Shown here one piece after another: positions 1-9,724 of a stretch of DNA of 64,000 nucleotides. Source of the DNA: Pomphorhynchus laevis (lineage: Eukaryota; Acanthocephala; Palaeacanthocephala; Echinorhynchida; Pomphorhynchidae); contig WNNJ02002672.1 of assembly GCA_012934845.2 (NCBI GenBank), positions 62,001 to 126,000 of the forward strand. Direction: 5' to 3'. The notes beneath the pieces are model-generated. The model had not been told where the DNA came from. It did not search any database and saw nothing but the letters and a program-made list of their open reading frames with translations. Both the position numbers and the translations under genes were made by a program. The first letter of the stretch is position 1; each line of letters begins with the position of its first letter.

Positions 1-239
1 CAAAAAGATATGAAATATATGTATTGATACATTGATGATATATGTGTGTTTAATTCTAATAATTTTTATTCAATAAGCGAACAAATTTATCCAAGTCCTT
101 ATTCCTAATAAAACCAATATTAATGATAAAGAAGGTGTATATCTTGATATTAGAAATTAAGATTAAGAAAGTATATATCTAGACATGAACACTAAATTAA
201 CATTAACTAAAACTACTTTTATATATTGTAAAGATGCCA
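1..239 (+). mobile_element. Naiad-like PLE reverse transcriptase fragment (5' piece)
   Basis: The first bases encode the RT catalytic region of the PLE family that recurs across the window: a YIDDICVFN-like active site, then the NDKEGVYLD and NIKLTLTKTT stretches. The match to the better copies (for example 36785-37020) stops near 239 at the codons for RKDDI and resumes near 2127 with KFTRNIFLHEHSC. The gap is filled by a different PLE. A short imperfect duplication at about 150-190 repeats the coding of GVYLD. This is a decayed fragment and the element's 5' part lies outside the window. Confidence 0.75.
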
Positions 240-606
240 TATTACGTCCTAACTGTTTTTCTTTATGTAGAATATTTGTGCTTTCAAAATCAATGTTATG
301 GCCGGTCTTAATAGCATGATTGAATATTGCTGAAGATGTATCACTTTTCTTCAGGTTGTACTTATGTTGGTATGTTCTCTTTTTTAAACCTTGTTTAGTT
401 TGTCCAACGTAGGTTTTCTCACAATCTGAACACGGAATGGTATATATTACACATTGTGATGCTGCAACTGGTTTCCTTTTGAAAATGCTACTAAGTCTTG
501 CACCAGTTTTGTAATACACTTTTATACTGTTCTTAAACTTTGAAGTTAACTTCGACAACCGTCTCTTTAAAGTATTATTGATGAACGTTGATTTAACGTG
601 TTTCAT
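163..606 (-). pseudogene. Inverted GIY-YIG endonuclease fragment of a PLE
   Basis: This minus-strand reading frame is nearly the same protein as the plus-strand ORF at 1415-1957. It has a basic N-terminal part, the GIY-YIG signature seen as IYTIPCSDCEKTYVGQTKQG, an arginine and histidine (RTYQHK) and the downstream HAIKTGHNIDF motif. The family C-terminal part after LGRR is lost and replaced by unrelated RT-derived sequence read antisense. It is the flipped 5' segment of the nested PLE, not an independent gene. Confidence 0.7.
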
Positions 607-802
607 ATCAAGCTGTGCGGTCGACGTTCTAGACCACTGGCTTGCCCTTATCGCAATTGTAAAATACCGTTTTATCGCCCATTCCGGATATTGACATTCC
701 CTTAATATTTAATTTATTCTCCTATACTCTCTGTGTCTGTATTCTCTGTTACTTAGCGACAAGTGTAATGAGCCGAAACTACAACGTAAAGATTAGGTTA
801 AT

Positions 803-1312
803 TTGATAGAATGGTGTACATGCAAATCTGCTTTCTATTTCAATAACAATATTTACACACAAATTGATGGTGTGGCTATGGGTTCCCCATTAGGTCCTCC
901 ACTGACTGATCTCTATATGACAAAATATGAATGTAATATATGCAATAGGGTGCAAAGCTTGAAGCATTGGTATAGGTATGTCGACGATGTTTTCGCCGTG
1001 TTTGATACAGACCCAAAAATAATAGGTCTAGAGGAAATACTTAACAAACATAACAAGGCAATTCAGTGGAAAGTAAATTGTGAAGACATGAAAAATGTAA
1101 TAAATTTCCTAGATGTTAAAGTGTTAAGACGTAATAACATCATCTTAACAGACGTTTTTAGAAAACCGGATATCCCATATACGCTTACTCCTTGGACCAC
1201 ATATATTCCGGAAGGACACAAAATTTCAGCGGCCAGCTCTTTGTTCAGAAGAGCCCTGACGGTATGCAGTAACAGAGAATACAGACACAGAGAGTATAGG
1301 AGAATAAATTGA
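803..1312 (+). CDS. PLE reverse transcriptase, C-terminal half
   Basis: The 169 residues cover the RT palm. IDGVAMGSPLGPPLTDLYM is the PLE-type block before the catalytic site, YRYVDDVFAVFD is the active site with both aspartates, and INFLDVKV, DVFRKPD and the following residues are typical of PLE RTs. The N-terminal fingers domain is missing, so this is a truncated copy, and the likely start is not the natural start of the polyprotein. The GIY-YIG ORF follows after about 100 bases but is not joined in frame. Confidence 0.8.
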   Translation: MIEWCTCKSAFYFNNNIYTQIDGVAMGSPLGPPLTDLYMTKYECNICNRVQSLKHWYRYVDDVFAVFDTDPKIIGLEEILNKHNKAIQWKVNCEDMKNVINFLDVKVLRRNNIILTDVFRKPDIPYTLTPWTTYIPEGHKISAASSLFRRALTVCSNREYRHREYRRIN

Positions 1313-1414
1313 ATATTAAGGGAATGTCAATATCCGGAATGGGCGATAAAACGGTATTTTACAATTGCGATAAGGGCAAGCCAGTGGTCTAGAAAGTCGA
1401 CCGCACAGCTTGAT

Positions 1415-1957
1415 ATGAAACACGTTAAATCAACGTTCATCAATAATACTTTAAAGAGACTGTTGTCGAAGTTAACTTCAAAGTTTAAGAACAGTATAAA
1501 AGTGTATTACAAAACTGGTGCAAGACTTAGTAGCATTTTCAAAAGGAAACTAGTTGCAGAATCACAATGTGTAATATATACCATTCCGTGTTCAGATTGT
1601 GAGAAGACCTATGTTGGACAAACTAAACAAGGTTTAAAAAGCAGAACGTACCAACATAAGTACAACCTGAAGAAAAGTGATACATTTTCAGCAATATTCA
1701 ATCATGCTATTGAGACCGTCCATAACATTGATTTTGGAAGCACAAATATTCTACATAAAGAAAAACAGTTAGGACGTAGGCTCGTTTTGGAATTATTGCG
1801 CATTTCCATCTTTCCTACAATAAAAGGGAATAAATCTAACTGGTCCTTAAAATTCCCTCCACAAGACGTTCAAAAAGATGTAAACTATAAACTTGCTAAA
1901 CATCGTGAGAAGGTTGTCAAAATGAAATCAGCTATTGCCGATAGGGCTATAACTTAG
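1415..1957 (+). CDS. PLE GIY-YIG endonuclease domain
   Basis: The 180-residue ORF carries a basic N-terminal segment, the GIY-YIG signature (VIYTIPCSDC, YVGQTKQGL), SRTYQHK with the conserved arginine, HAIETVHNIDF and a C-terminal ELLRISIFPTIKGNKSNWSL segment typical of the end of Penelope-type proteins. In PLEs this domain nicks target DNA for integration. It lies directly behind the RT fragment at 803-1312 and would be its C-terminal part in an intact element. Among the PLE pieces here it is one of the best preserved. Confidence 0.8.
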   Translation: MKHVKSTFINNTLKRLLSKLTSKFKNSIKVYYKTGARLSSIFKRKLVAESQCVIYTIPCSDCEKTYVGQTKQGLKSRTYQHKYNLKKSDTFSAIFNHAIETVHNIDFGSTNILHKEKQLGRRLVLELLRISIFPTIKGNKSNWSLKFPPQDVQKDVNYKLAKHREKVVKMKSAIADRAIT

Positions 1958-2126
1958 TTACAATATTTGTAATTGAATTTTCTCTTGCGTAATATTTTTC
2001 TTCTATTTTTAGATTGAAAAGGACTGCTAAGTACAGTCGAAATATCTAAATAAAGTTTTTCTTGTATTCTCGGGGATGGTTCGCAATAAAAAAAAGTTAC
2101 TTTTGACCCGAAAGCAATTCATAACG

Positions 2127-2420
2127 ATTTAAATTTACAAGAAACATATTTTTGCATGAGCATTCATGCATACCATATAATATAAAATATAATACATTAA
2201 ATAATGAAATTTTAAGAATTGCAACAATATGTAATGATATTGGCTTTCTTCAAAATCATTTTATTTTTAATGTATTATATACATTAAATATCTAATTTAA
2301 TGTATCTAATTTAATTTAATGTATCTATTTAATTTATCTAATCTAAAATAAAAATAAATAAAAACAAAAAATAGTAAAATCAACAAAATATTATTAAACA
2401 TAAATTTAAACTCTCAAGCT
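2127..2420 (+). mobile_element. Naiad-like PLE, 3' continuation of the interrupted copy
   Basis: From 2127 the sequence resumes the coding of KFTRNIFLHEHSCIPYN, then KYNTLNNEILRIATICNDIGFLQNH, exactly where the fragment ending near 239 broke off. After about 2260 the coding match fades into an AT-rich low-complexity run of AATTTAATGTAT type. The stretch to about 2420 retains only short pieces of the family's C-terminal and tail sequence. Confidence 0.7.
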
Positions 2421-2643
2421 GGAAATTTTTATGGATGAACTTCATCAAAGGAATTGCGTCATTAGCATTTATTTGATCCCGCTGCTATGGAATAAAATTT
2501 TACGCTTTTGATTATCCTGGTTTTTATATTAAAATCACGGTTTGATTTCTCTCCTTGTGAAGAAGTGGATCTTTGGTTAAAATCTCTGTTTTTAATAATT
2601 TATTATTTATTGCTAAATATATTTGTGTTTTGCACTAAATCAG

Positions 2644-2821
2644 GGAGCAGATTATACGTGTCAAAAATCACAACGCTAATATTCCTTCGATTCTTGTTGG
2701 TAATAAGGTTGATTTGATCGATCAACGACAGGTAAGTATGGAGGAAGCTCAGAACCGAGCAAACCAATGGAACATCCAATATATTGAAACTTCAGCTAAA
2801 ACAAAAGAGAATGTTGATTCG
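2644..2821 (+). CDS. Ral: Ral small GTPase, penultimate exon
   Basis: A spliced exon bounded by an acceptor (AAATCAG before 2644) and a donor (TCG|GTATGG at 2821/2822). It encodes [19 protein letters not shown], then NKVDL (the G4 box NKxD), then [20 protein letters not shown] and [12 protein letters not shown] (the G5 box ETSAK). This order and spacing match the second half of the Ras-superfamily G domain, closest to RalA/RalB (compare EQILRVK, RQVSVEEAKNRAEQW and ETSAKTRANVD in Ral). Ral acts at membranes, recruiting exocyst subunits and RalBP1. The P-loop and switch exons lie upstream, outside the window or unrecognised; 1-2640 is mostly PLE sequence. Confidence 0.85.
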
Positions 2822-2875
2822 GTATGGGCAATTTATTGGATATGATTATTTTAAAAAATAACTTTTGCGAATTAG

Positions 2876-2980
2876 GCATTTTATGAGTTACTAAAAGAGC
2901 TACGAAAGCAGAAATATCCCGGAAAATGTTCAGAGGCAAACTCTAAGAAACGAAAAGGACGCCGTTGCGTTATCTTATAA
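2876..2980 (+). CDS. Ral: Ral small GTPase, last exon with CAAX box
   Basis: Follows the preceding exon after a 54-bp intron (acceptor AATTAG before 2876, phase 0). It encodes AFYELLKELRKQKYPGKC and then a lysine/arginine-rich tail ending RRCVIL before TAA at 2978-2980. The C-terminal CVIL is a CAAX box whose final leucine favours geranylgeranylation, as in Ral proteins, and the basic run just before it fits membrane binding. Length and position agree with the alpha-5 helix and hypervariable tail of Ral. The tail is somewhat shorter than in vertebrate Ral proteins. Confidence 0.85.
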   Translation, partial: AFYELLKELRKQKYPGKCSEANSKKRKGRRCVIL

Positions 2981-3460
2981 AATATTGTTATCTAGCGAGT
3001 TTTTAATTTTTTACAATTTATATGTTCATCAATTTGTATCCTGTTAAAGGGCTGTATTTTTCAGTTTTTTCCTCTCTTTCTATATATTTACCTGATTATT
3101 GTCTGAAAAAGCAAAGATCGATTCGGTTTGAAAAAGTTTCACCTTATTGAATGTTTTCTAATATTTAAACGATTTTTAAATATTATTAAATATTATTAAT
3201 ATTTTTAAATATTTATACAACAAACACAGAATATCGAAAATCAGAATATACAAAAAATATACAAAAAAATTAATTTAGTTTAGTATTTAATTTAGTATTA
3301 AAATAATTTGTTTATAATTCACCTTTTTATCTTTTATTCAAATTTATCTTTTATAATTCATTTTAATGAAATTAAAAATATATTAATTTTTAACAGACTT
3401 TAAAAGATATCAGATTTAAAGAAATCATATATCAAGATATTATTATAATATTATTTCAAG
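2981..3460. other. AT-rich 3' flank, no gene seen
   Basis: Downstream of the Ral stop the sequence is AT-rich with many short ATTTAAA and TATTAAA runs. It presumably holds the Ral 3' UTR. I see no ORF, repeat copy or structured element of note before the inverted arm begins at 3461. Confidence 0.5.
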
Positions 3461-5214
3461 ATATCATAATACCATATACCTTATATCAAGCAAAAATTTA
3501 AAATTTAAATCTTAAATAACAGTCAATTTTTATGAATTAACTAATAAATAACAGACGTTGTATCATAATAAAGAATAGAGGTCATCAGGAGGAACTGATA
3601 TGTTATCAGGTTTCGACCGCTATTCCACGGGGTCGAATCAAGTTAACATAAAAATTGAAATTCAAAATAAACGTCATTTTTATTAATTAACTAATAAATA
3701 ACAAACGTTGTATCAGAATAAATATTAGTGGTCATTAAGAGGAACTGATATGTTATCAGGTTTCGGTCTCTGTTTATCGACCCAACATAGCAGCGAGAGC
3801 AAACACATGGTAATGACATATTTCCTCTGATAAAATTTGATTATTTAGTATCTTATTATAATACAAGAATATTATTATTATTTTTTTAATTTCCAGGAAC
3901 TATCAGGTATAGTTATTATTTATTTTAAACAGACTTTAAGAAATATCAGATTTAAAGAAATTATATATCAAGATATTATTATAATATTATTTCAAGATAT
4001 CATAATGTCATATTTCAAGAAATAGAGATTTGAGGATTTTGTAGATAATAGGATTTTAAAAATAAAAATAAAGTCATTTTGATGAATTGACTTATAAATA
4101 ACAGACAATGTATCACAAAAATGTTTATCCCGATGAAATTTCATTGGGAGGAACTGATATGCAATCAGGTTTCGGCCCATATTTCTCGAACCAGCATAGC
4201 AGTAGGACCAAACACTTGTCAATGACCTATTTCCTCTGATGAAATTTAATTATCTAGTGCATCTTATTTATTTATATTATTAAATAAATAATTAATAATA
4301 ATAAGTTATTATTAAATAAATTTCTTAAATTATTTATTATCCATAAGTAACTTCGCTTAATGTCCTTATTCCTAAACACGTGCTAATGACGTATTTCCTC
4401 GGTTGTAATTCGATTATCTAGTATATTATTCTAATACATTTTCTACATAAGAGTTTAATCTTATTTTCAATAATATTTTGTTGATTTATAAATTGTAAAT
4501 TAAATATTTTAACAATATTTTGTTGATTTATAATTCTTCATTATAAGAAAAAATCATTAAACTTGCTTGAAAATTATCAGAAAATAATGTCTTATCAATT
4601 ATAATATTTTATAATTTATATAACAATAGAATTTAAAATCAAAATAATGGGCATAATAACATTTATAAGGCATTTAATATAATTAGAGGAAGTATAATAC
4701 ATTTTTTATTAGTCATTTTAATCAGACGCGGAAGAACAACGAAAAAAACTGCTAGACGCAGTGTTCTTTGTTGTTCTTCCGCGTCTGGCTAAAATGACTA
4801 AAAAAAATTCACGCGGATTAGTATCACTCTCGTTTTGAGACATTTTTTAATTATTCTGAGAAGTTTAAGAGACAACAAAACCCTTAATTTTAATATGTTT
4901 ACAATTTCCAGTAACTTGTCACAACTACTTAAATAGTTTTTCAATGTTTTTGTTCTCAGCTCTTAAAGTATTTAAACAATTTCGATTTTGAAATACCAAA
5001 GCTGAGAGTTTTGATATTTCAAATAATAGAATAATATGCGCATATAGGTATTTGAAGTATTCAATGAATACTTCAAGTATTTATTGAGGTATACACACCT
5101 GTTATGTAATTTAAAAATTAATTTAAGGACTTGTATCCATTCAAGAACATATATAAGAGCTAAACTTTAAAGATATATAGGAGTTAAACAAAATTTGTGT
5201 ATGTACGCAAGTTT
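3461..5214 (+). repeat. Left arm of a long inverted repeat (1754 bp)
   Basis: This segment is the reverse complement of 15875-17628 over its whole length. Both arms are 1754 bp by my boundaries and I noticed only a handful of single-base differences, so identity looks above 99 percent. The arm contains several copies of the PLE 3' tail motif (CATAGCAG, GGAACTGATATG, TTTCGGCC) near 3590-3810 and 4130-4200, a 91-bp hairpin at 4710-4800, and AT-rich sequence. The short ORFs in it are tail-repeat artefacts. It ends just before a hammerhead-bearing element. Confidence 0.85.
4710..4800 (+). repeat. Perfect-looking hairpin in the left arm
   Basis: The ends TAGTCATTTTA and TAAAATGACTA pair, followed inward by CAGACGCGGAAGAACAAC against GTTGTTCTTCCGCGTCTG, leaving a centre with AACTGCTAGACGCAGT. 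The arms are about 37 bases with very few mismatches. The right half (TTCCGCGTCTGGCTAAAATG, then AATTCACGCGGATTAG) resembles the sequence downstream of the hammerhead motifs at 31.9 and 32.2 kb (CGCGTCTGGCTTACATG, then AATTCACGCGGAATGG), so the hairpin probably derives from that element. A mirrored copy lies at 16289-16379. Confidence 0.75.
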
Positions 5215-5230
5215 GTACGTATTTTTACGG

Positions 5231-5545
5231 CCATCAACGAATGAATCAGGTGCATGATGTACTAGAAAATCTTAGTAGTTCTCCTATAGTCCTAAAATCC
5301 TATAGTCCTCCTATAGTAGGACTCCTTTGCATCCAGCTGATTGTCGTCTGCTAGTGGATTGCCGTCTGCTAAAAGGATTGCCGTCTGCTAAAAGGATTGC
5401 CGTCTGCTAGTCCTCATCTGCATCCAGCAGTGAAAGGGAATTGGCACTGATGAGTCATTGTGATGACGAAACGGCATTCGTCATTCTTTCGCGTCGGGCT
5501 AATATGATTACTAATTATGGGTTTGGAATTATTTAATGATTTTAT
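5231..5545 (+). mobile_element. Hammerhead-bearing element fragment
   Basis: The stretch shares with 32090-32330 a block around ATGATGTACTAGAAAAT, then GCCGTCTGC, TGCATCCAG and the hammerhead core, ending in TTTCGCGTC. Between the two blocks this copy carries three tandem 19-bp units (starting at 5356, 5375 and 5394), each with GGATTGCCGTCTGCT. PLEs are known to carry hammerhead ribozymes in their terminal repeats, so a PLE terminus is the best guess, but no RT or endonuclease is attached here. Confidence 0.6.
5396..5479 (+). ncRNA. Hammerhead ribozyme motif (copy 1)
   Basis: All catalytic core blocks are in place and order. The stem III strand GCCGT with the cleavage triplet GTC ends at 5404. 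Stem I starts with TGC (5405-5407) pairing GCA (5444-5446). CTGATGA is at 5447-5453. Stem II is GTCAT/ATGAC (5454-5458 with 5463-5467, loop TGTG). GAA is at 5468-5470, and ACGGC (5471-5475) closes stem III against GCCGT. Helix III is the open one (type III arrangement). The outer part of stem I is weaker here than in the copy at 32151. Self-cleavage is inferred from the fold, not shown. Confidence 0.75.
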
Positions 5546-5776
5546 GATTTAAAATGATTTTTAATGATTTTTAAGTAGCAAAAGACTACATTTATTATTT
5601 TTTGTTTTATTGCATATATTTTTTAATGCTGGGCGATTGGGTTTTAACCAATCAGATCAACTAATCATTTTCAATCAATAATTAAGATCTTAAATTGGCT
5701 TAGCCAAGATTAGTACATTTTATTTGGCGCTTAAATGTAATGTAAATTTGAAAACTTAAAGACAGCTATATTTAAT

Positions 5777-7618
5777 ATGTATCAATCAGAAGCTCAAGAC
5801 ATCAATATCCCCGAATCATTTAATATTGCTACAGATGAAGTGCTTATTTCATACTTGGACAAAGGTCTTTCGGAATGTTGGGATTTAGTGAATACGAATA
5901 TCGCTGATGTAGAAGAATTCATTGAAGCGTTGCAAGAATATCCGGAAGTACCGGAATGGATGGTAGGTAACGTAAATATGTTTAAGCAGTTATTTGAATT
6001 TAAAAGCACTGACGAGATACGACAATCAATTGAGCAAACTTTAACAGAATATTATGACATGATCGTTATACCGCACACCATTTTGCAGCAACAACTTAGC
6101 TTAATAAGTTCTCAGCACTATAGTGAGTACATTCCAGTAGGCCTTTTAGATGTTGCCCCTTTAAGCTTCGACGAAGAACAAACGACCTACTTGAAACTCC
6201 ATAACCGGATAAATATGTCTTGTGTATGTCCTCAGATTAGAAGTTTGAAGGCAGCGCTAGATTTCCATGTGGAATCAGTAGAAATGCTAAATGCAATACT
6301 TGAAAAGTATTATGATTTCATGTTACATATAAATACGCATATAGATCGGTTGATTTCTGTTTATGAATTTGGACTTTATCATCATGTGCCGGGACAACAG
6401 TCTGATGCGCTGAACAAATACACATTTTATAATAAATCTACTGAAGAATCTGCTGATGAGCCACAGAATACAGAAATCGATCAAGATCGAGTTCCTGATC
6501 ACTTACACAGACTTTTCAGCTTGCGTGAAATCGTTAGTATGTCATACAGACAGAAAATGACCGGCAAAAAATATGTTCAGCTGCATTCGAGGGATAAGCA
6601 GTTTGACGTGGCAATGCTGTCTCGTAACCAGAATGCCCCACTTACCATGGAGTCGATTTCAGAAAGTGATGAAGATGACGAAGACACTTGTGTCAGTGCT
6701 ACCTTTGATTTTATTGAAGAATGCTCAGAGAGTGAGGTAAATCCTTTTTCGGATATTATTGATTTGGTAGGTTTGTATGATAATTATAAATTATTGGATA
6801 TACATTCTTGTATAGACATGAATATGAATGCTTCTAGAAGAGATATTGTCGATCCTGTTATTAACGCCGCAAAGGTAGCAAAGAAAAAGTCAAAACTAGG
6901 ATCTAATTTGTCTTCTAAAACGGCAATATTCCATAAGTCACTCCAACATTCGAAGATGACCTTAAATAATACTTTATTGACAGATACGGATAATGAAATC
7001 AATAGGGAAACAGCATTTACTGATGCTAGTAATTGGCGATTTGAAACATCTAAGTCCAGAGAAAAAAAACAAGTGAGAATTAATATGCTAAAGCGGGATC
7101 TACAAGTTCATATTAACACGGCCAGCGTTTTGAAGCAAACACTGCTAGATGCTCTGGAGGAAAAAGAAAAGGCTAAAGTTATGCTAGATGCTGTTAAACA
7201 CCATCTGGACGTAGCTGATGATGCTAGCGAGGTGAATTATAAGGCCTTGGAGAAACATGTTCAAACAGAAAAGAAACTACTGCATAAACGACAAAAGCTG
7301 TTGTTTAGATTGAATTCAAGATACAATGCTCTACTAAGTCGCTTGAACACCAAAAGAAATTTGATATATGACACTGCTTTAAAAGCGGACAGACTAAATA
7401 AGGCTATTCTCACAAAACGCAAGCGTGTGAAAGACAATACTAAACAAGTACAAAGCACCATTAATTTTGGCTTGGAAATGAAGTCTGAGCAACTTATGCT
7501 ATCGCAACATTTTGGCGATGAGGAAATTAAAACTAAACTTCAAAGTCTACAGGAAATACCAAAAACTAAGATACTCAAAGGAAAAAAGGCTATTGAGAAG
7601 ACTATATATAGAATTAGG
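5777..7618 (+). CDS. Coiled-coil protein, first long exon (function unknown)
   Basis: The open frame encodes 614 residues to a candidate donor (AATTAGG|GTACGG at 7618/7619) and stays open to 7666. Residues 1-230 are mixed alpha-helical. Residues about 290-320 are very acidic (SESDEDDED). From about 410 to the end the protein is rich in K, E, L and Q with heptad-like spacing, a long coiled coil. It has no signal peptide and no membrane segment. I do not recognise the family; axonemal or other cytoskeletal coiled-coil proteins are plausible by composition only. The ATG at 5777 is the first in frame after an upstream stop near 5740. Codon use is ordinary and unlike the AT-extreme PLE ORFs. It is probably continued by the exon at 17914, although splice phases at the obvious sites do not agree, so a small exon may be missing between them. 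Confidence 0.65.
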
Positions 7619-7666
7619 GTACGGAAGCAATGTGTCCTTTCTTTACATCTTAATATATGCTTTTAA

Positions 7667-8180
7667 AAAAGCTAGTTTTCCGCGCAAAAACGATCTTGAA
7701 ATGCTTCGGTATTAAGACTTATCGTTCAAAGGAGGCTAAGAGGTATTAGATATAGTGAATCTTAAAACAACTTTTAATCACCATTTGTTAATCACCAAAT
7801 TAAATTAAAAAATGCAAAATCAAAATTTAATAATTCAATATAGAATATAATAATAATAAAAATTTTATTGTTTTATTAAACAATAAAATAAATAATTGCT
7901 ATAAGATTTTTATAATTTATACATTAATGTATTAATTTATACATAAGGTACATGCACCTTATTATCATAAGGTATACTAATCAATTCAGCTAACTGAGTC
8001 TACGTATTTAATATAATTATAAAATAAACAAAACATAATAATGCTAAATCAAAATTTAATAATTAAATAATAAAATTAATAATTGTTTTTAGATTTTCTA
8101 TAATTTAAATCAAGTTAAAATAAAAAATTGAAATTTAAAATAAAAGTCATTTTTATGAATTGACTAATAAATAACATACA
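7667..8180 (-). repeat. AT-rich intron start with a PLE 3' tail copy
   Basis: After the exon the sequence is AT-rich to about 7975. From 7981 to 8180 it matches, in minus orientation, the 3' tail of the Naiad-like PLE: CAGCTAACTGAGTCTACG, AAACAAAACATAATAATGC, then TTTTTATGAATTGACTAAT. It runs straight into a 328-bp satellite unit at 8181. Confidence 0.65.
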
Positions 8181-8760
8181 ACACCTGTTCACATTTCAGT
8201 TCCTAGTAATTACTCTAATCTTTATTCTTATTTTTATTTAGTATAAAATACATTGACTTAGTTATCTGATCTGATTTATTAATTAACTAATAAATAGCAA
8301 ACAATGTATCAGAATAGGGATTAGAGGTAATCAAAAGGAACTGCTATGATATCAGGTTTCGACCCCTATTCCTCAACCCAACATAGCAGCGAGGCTAAAT
8401 TCGTGCTAAGGACGTATGATACATCAGATAATCAAATTTCATCAAAGGAAAAATGTCAACGGCATGTATTTAGCCCCGCTGATATGTTGGGTCGATGAAT
8501 AGGGGCCGACACCTGTTCACATTTCAGTTCCTAGTAATTACTCTAATCTTTATTCTTATTTTTATTTAGTATAAAATACATTGACTTAGTTATCTGATCT
8601 GATTTATTAATTAACTAATAAATAGCAAACAATGTATCAGAATAGGGATTAGAGGTAATCAGGAGGAACTGCTATGATATCAGGTTTCGGCCCCTAACAT
8701 ACCCAACATAGCAGCGAGGCCAAATACGTGCAAATGACGCCTTTCCTTTGATGAAATTTG
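8181..8760. repeat. Short two-unit block of the 328-bp satellite
   Basis: The marker ACACCTGTTCACATTTCAG occurs at 8181 and again at 8509, exactly 328 bp apart, the same period as the large array at 12.36 kb. Each unit holds the same pair of inverted segments around CCCAACATAGCAGCG and its complement. This is an outlying small block of the same satellite, separated from the main array by the LINE and dispersed repeats at 8.9-11.9 kb. Confidence 0.8.
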
Positions 8761-8934
8761 ATTATCCTATAATATTACAAAGTATATTATTTATTATCCA
8801 TCCATAAAAATTTTTCGCTTATGATTTTTAAATTTATTTTTAATAATATTGTGTTGATTTACATATTTTAATATTTTTTGTTTGATGATATTTATATAAA
8901 AAATATTTTATTGTTCTTTTATAGTTTTTATAGT

Positions 8935-9370
8935 CTTTTATAGTTGTCTAGCCGAGAACAAATGGCAATAAAAGCCCAAATCAACAAAATCGCGAAAATT
9001 AGAATGTGTGCAAAATGAAATCATTTTAAACATTCAAATATGGTTCCATAGTTTTAATTGTAACACTTTCCAACACTAATCTATGATCCATATTAGATAA
9101 ATAGCAAAGGATGGACCCATTTTCGAAATCTCATGTTTTGTTTCTTTCGTGTGATAGGCTAATTACGATTTCCTTCATGACGTTTTCGCCTTTTTGTGAT
9201 GACTTATTTAGGTCTTCAGCGGGCGTCCCATTTGTCTATTGTAAGTGCTGGAAAACTCCTTGTTGTAAACTTTATAGACAGCTACAATCCTTTCAAACAA
9301 TGATCTTGATTCAGGATAATCCAGGGTTTAGTCATTAAGTACAGCCAATCTGATCTGATTTACTATTTGA
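8935..9370 (+). repeat. Dispersed repeat of about 430 bp
   Basis: This segment is found again in reverse orientation at 30440-30870 (close match) and in part at 29765-29990. Shared landmarks are GAGAACAAATGGCAATAAAAG, TTGGAAAGTG read in reverse, GACGTTTTCGCC, ATGTTTTGTTTCTTTCGTG and TTGAAAGGATTGTAGCTGTC. The 75-residue ORF within is only open by chance in one orientation. The reverse strand gives a short lysine-rich frame (GENVMKEIVISLSHERN) that may be a leftover of a retroelement protein, but no known domain can be read. Confidence 0.6.
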
Positions 9371-9724
9371 CTAATAAATAACAGACGTTGTATCAGAATG
9401 AATATTAGAGGTCATTAGGAAGAACTGCTATTGATATTGTGTAATATAAGAATATTATAATATTATAATATTACTATAAATTAGAATATTATTTTATTAT
9501 ATTAGAATATTAAAGCATGCAGTAAGGATGCACACGGAGAGCCACAGAATATGCATTTACATTGAATGGAGACTGGATGAAATGGAAAATTAATAACGCA
9601 AAATTTATCATGATAACCGTCAATAGAAAATGTCCATAGTAATGGTCTCTTAATATAACAAGCCTGCTGCCAGCGAGTATGTAAAAATACGGATGTTAAA
9701 TAAATCTCAGGGTTAACTTTGGAT

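Larger units (their letters stand above)
240..2126 (+). mobile_element. Penelope-like element (C-terminal GIY-YIG type) nested in another PLE
   Basis: This is a second PLE family, different from the Naiad-like one. On the plus strand it has an RT fragment (803-1312) followed by a GIY-YIG endonuclease ORF (1415-1957), the classical PLE order. Its left end (about 240-755) is an inverted copy of about 1266-1782, so the insertion starts with a flipped piece of itself, an arrangement often seen in PLEs. After the GIY-YIG stop there is an AATAAA at about 2050 and an A-rich run near 2090. The surrounding Naiad-like RT sequence continues on both sides, so this element arrived later. Confidence 0.75.

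Noticed and set aside
3992-4222. Identical 76-residue ORFs at 3992-4222 (minus) and 16867-17097 (plus)
   Set aside because: They are the two arms of the inverted repeat and lie in PLE tail-derived sequence; identity reflects duplication, not protein conservation.
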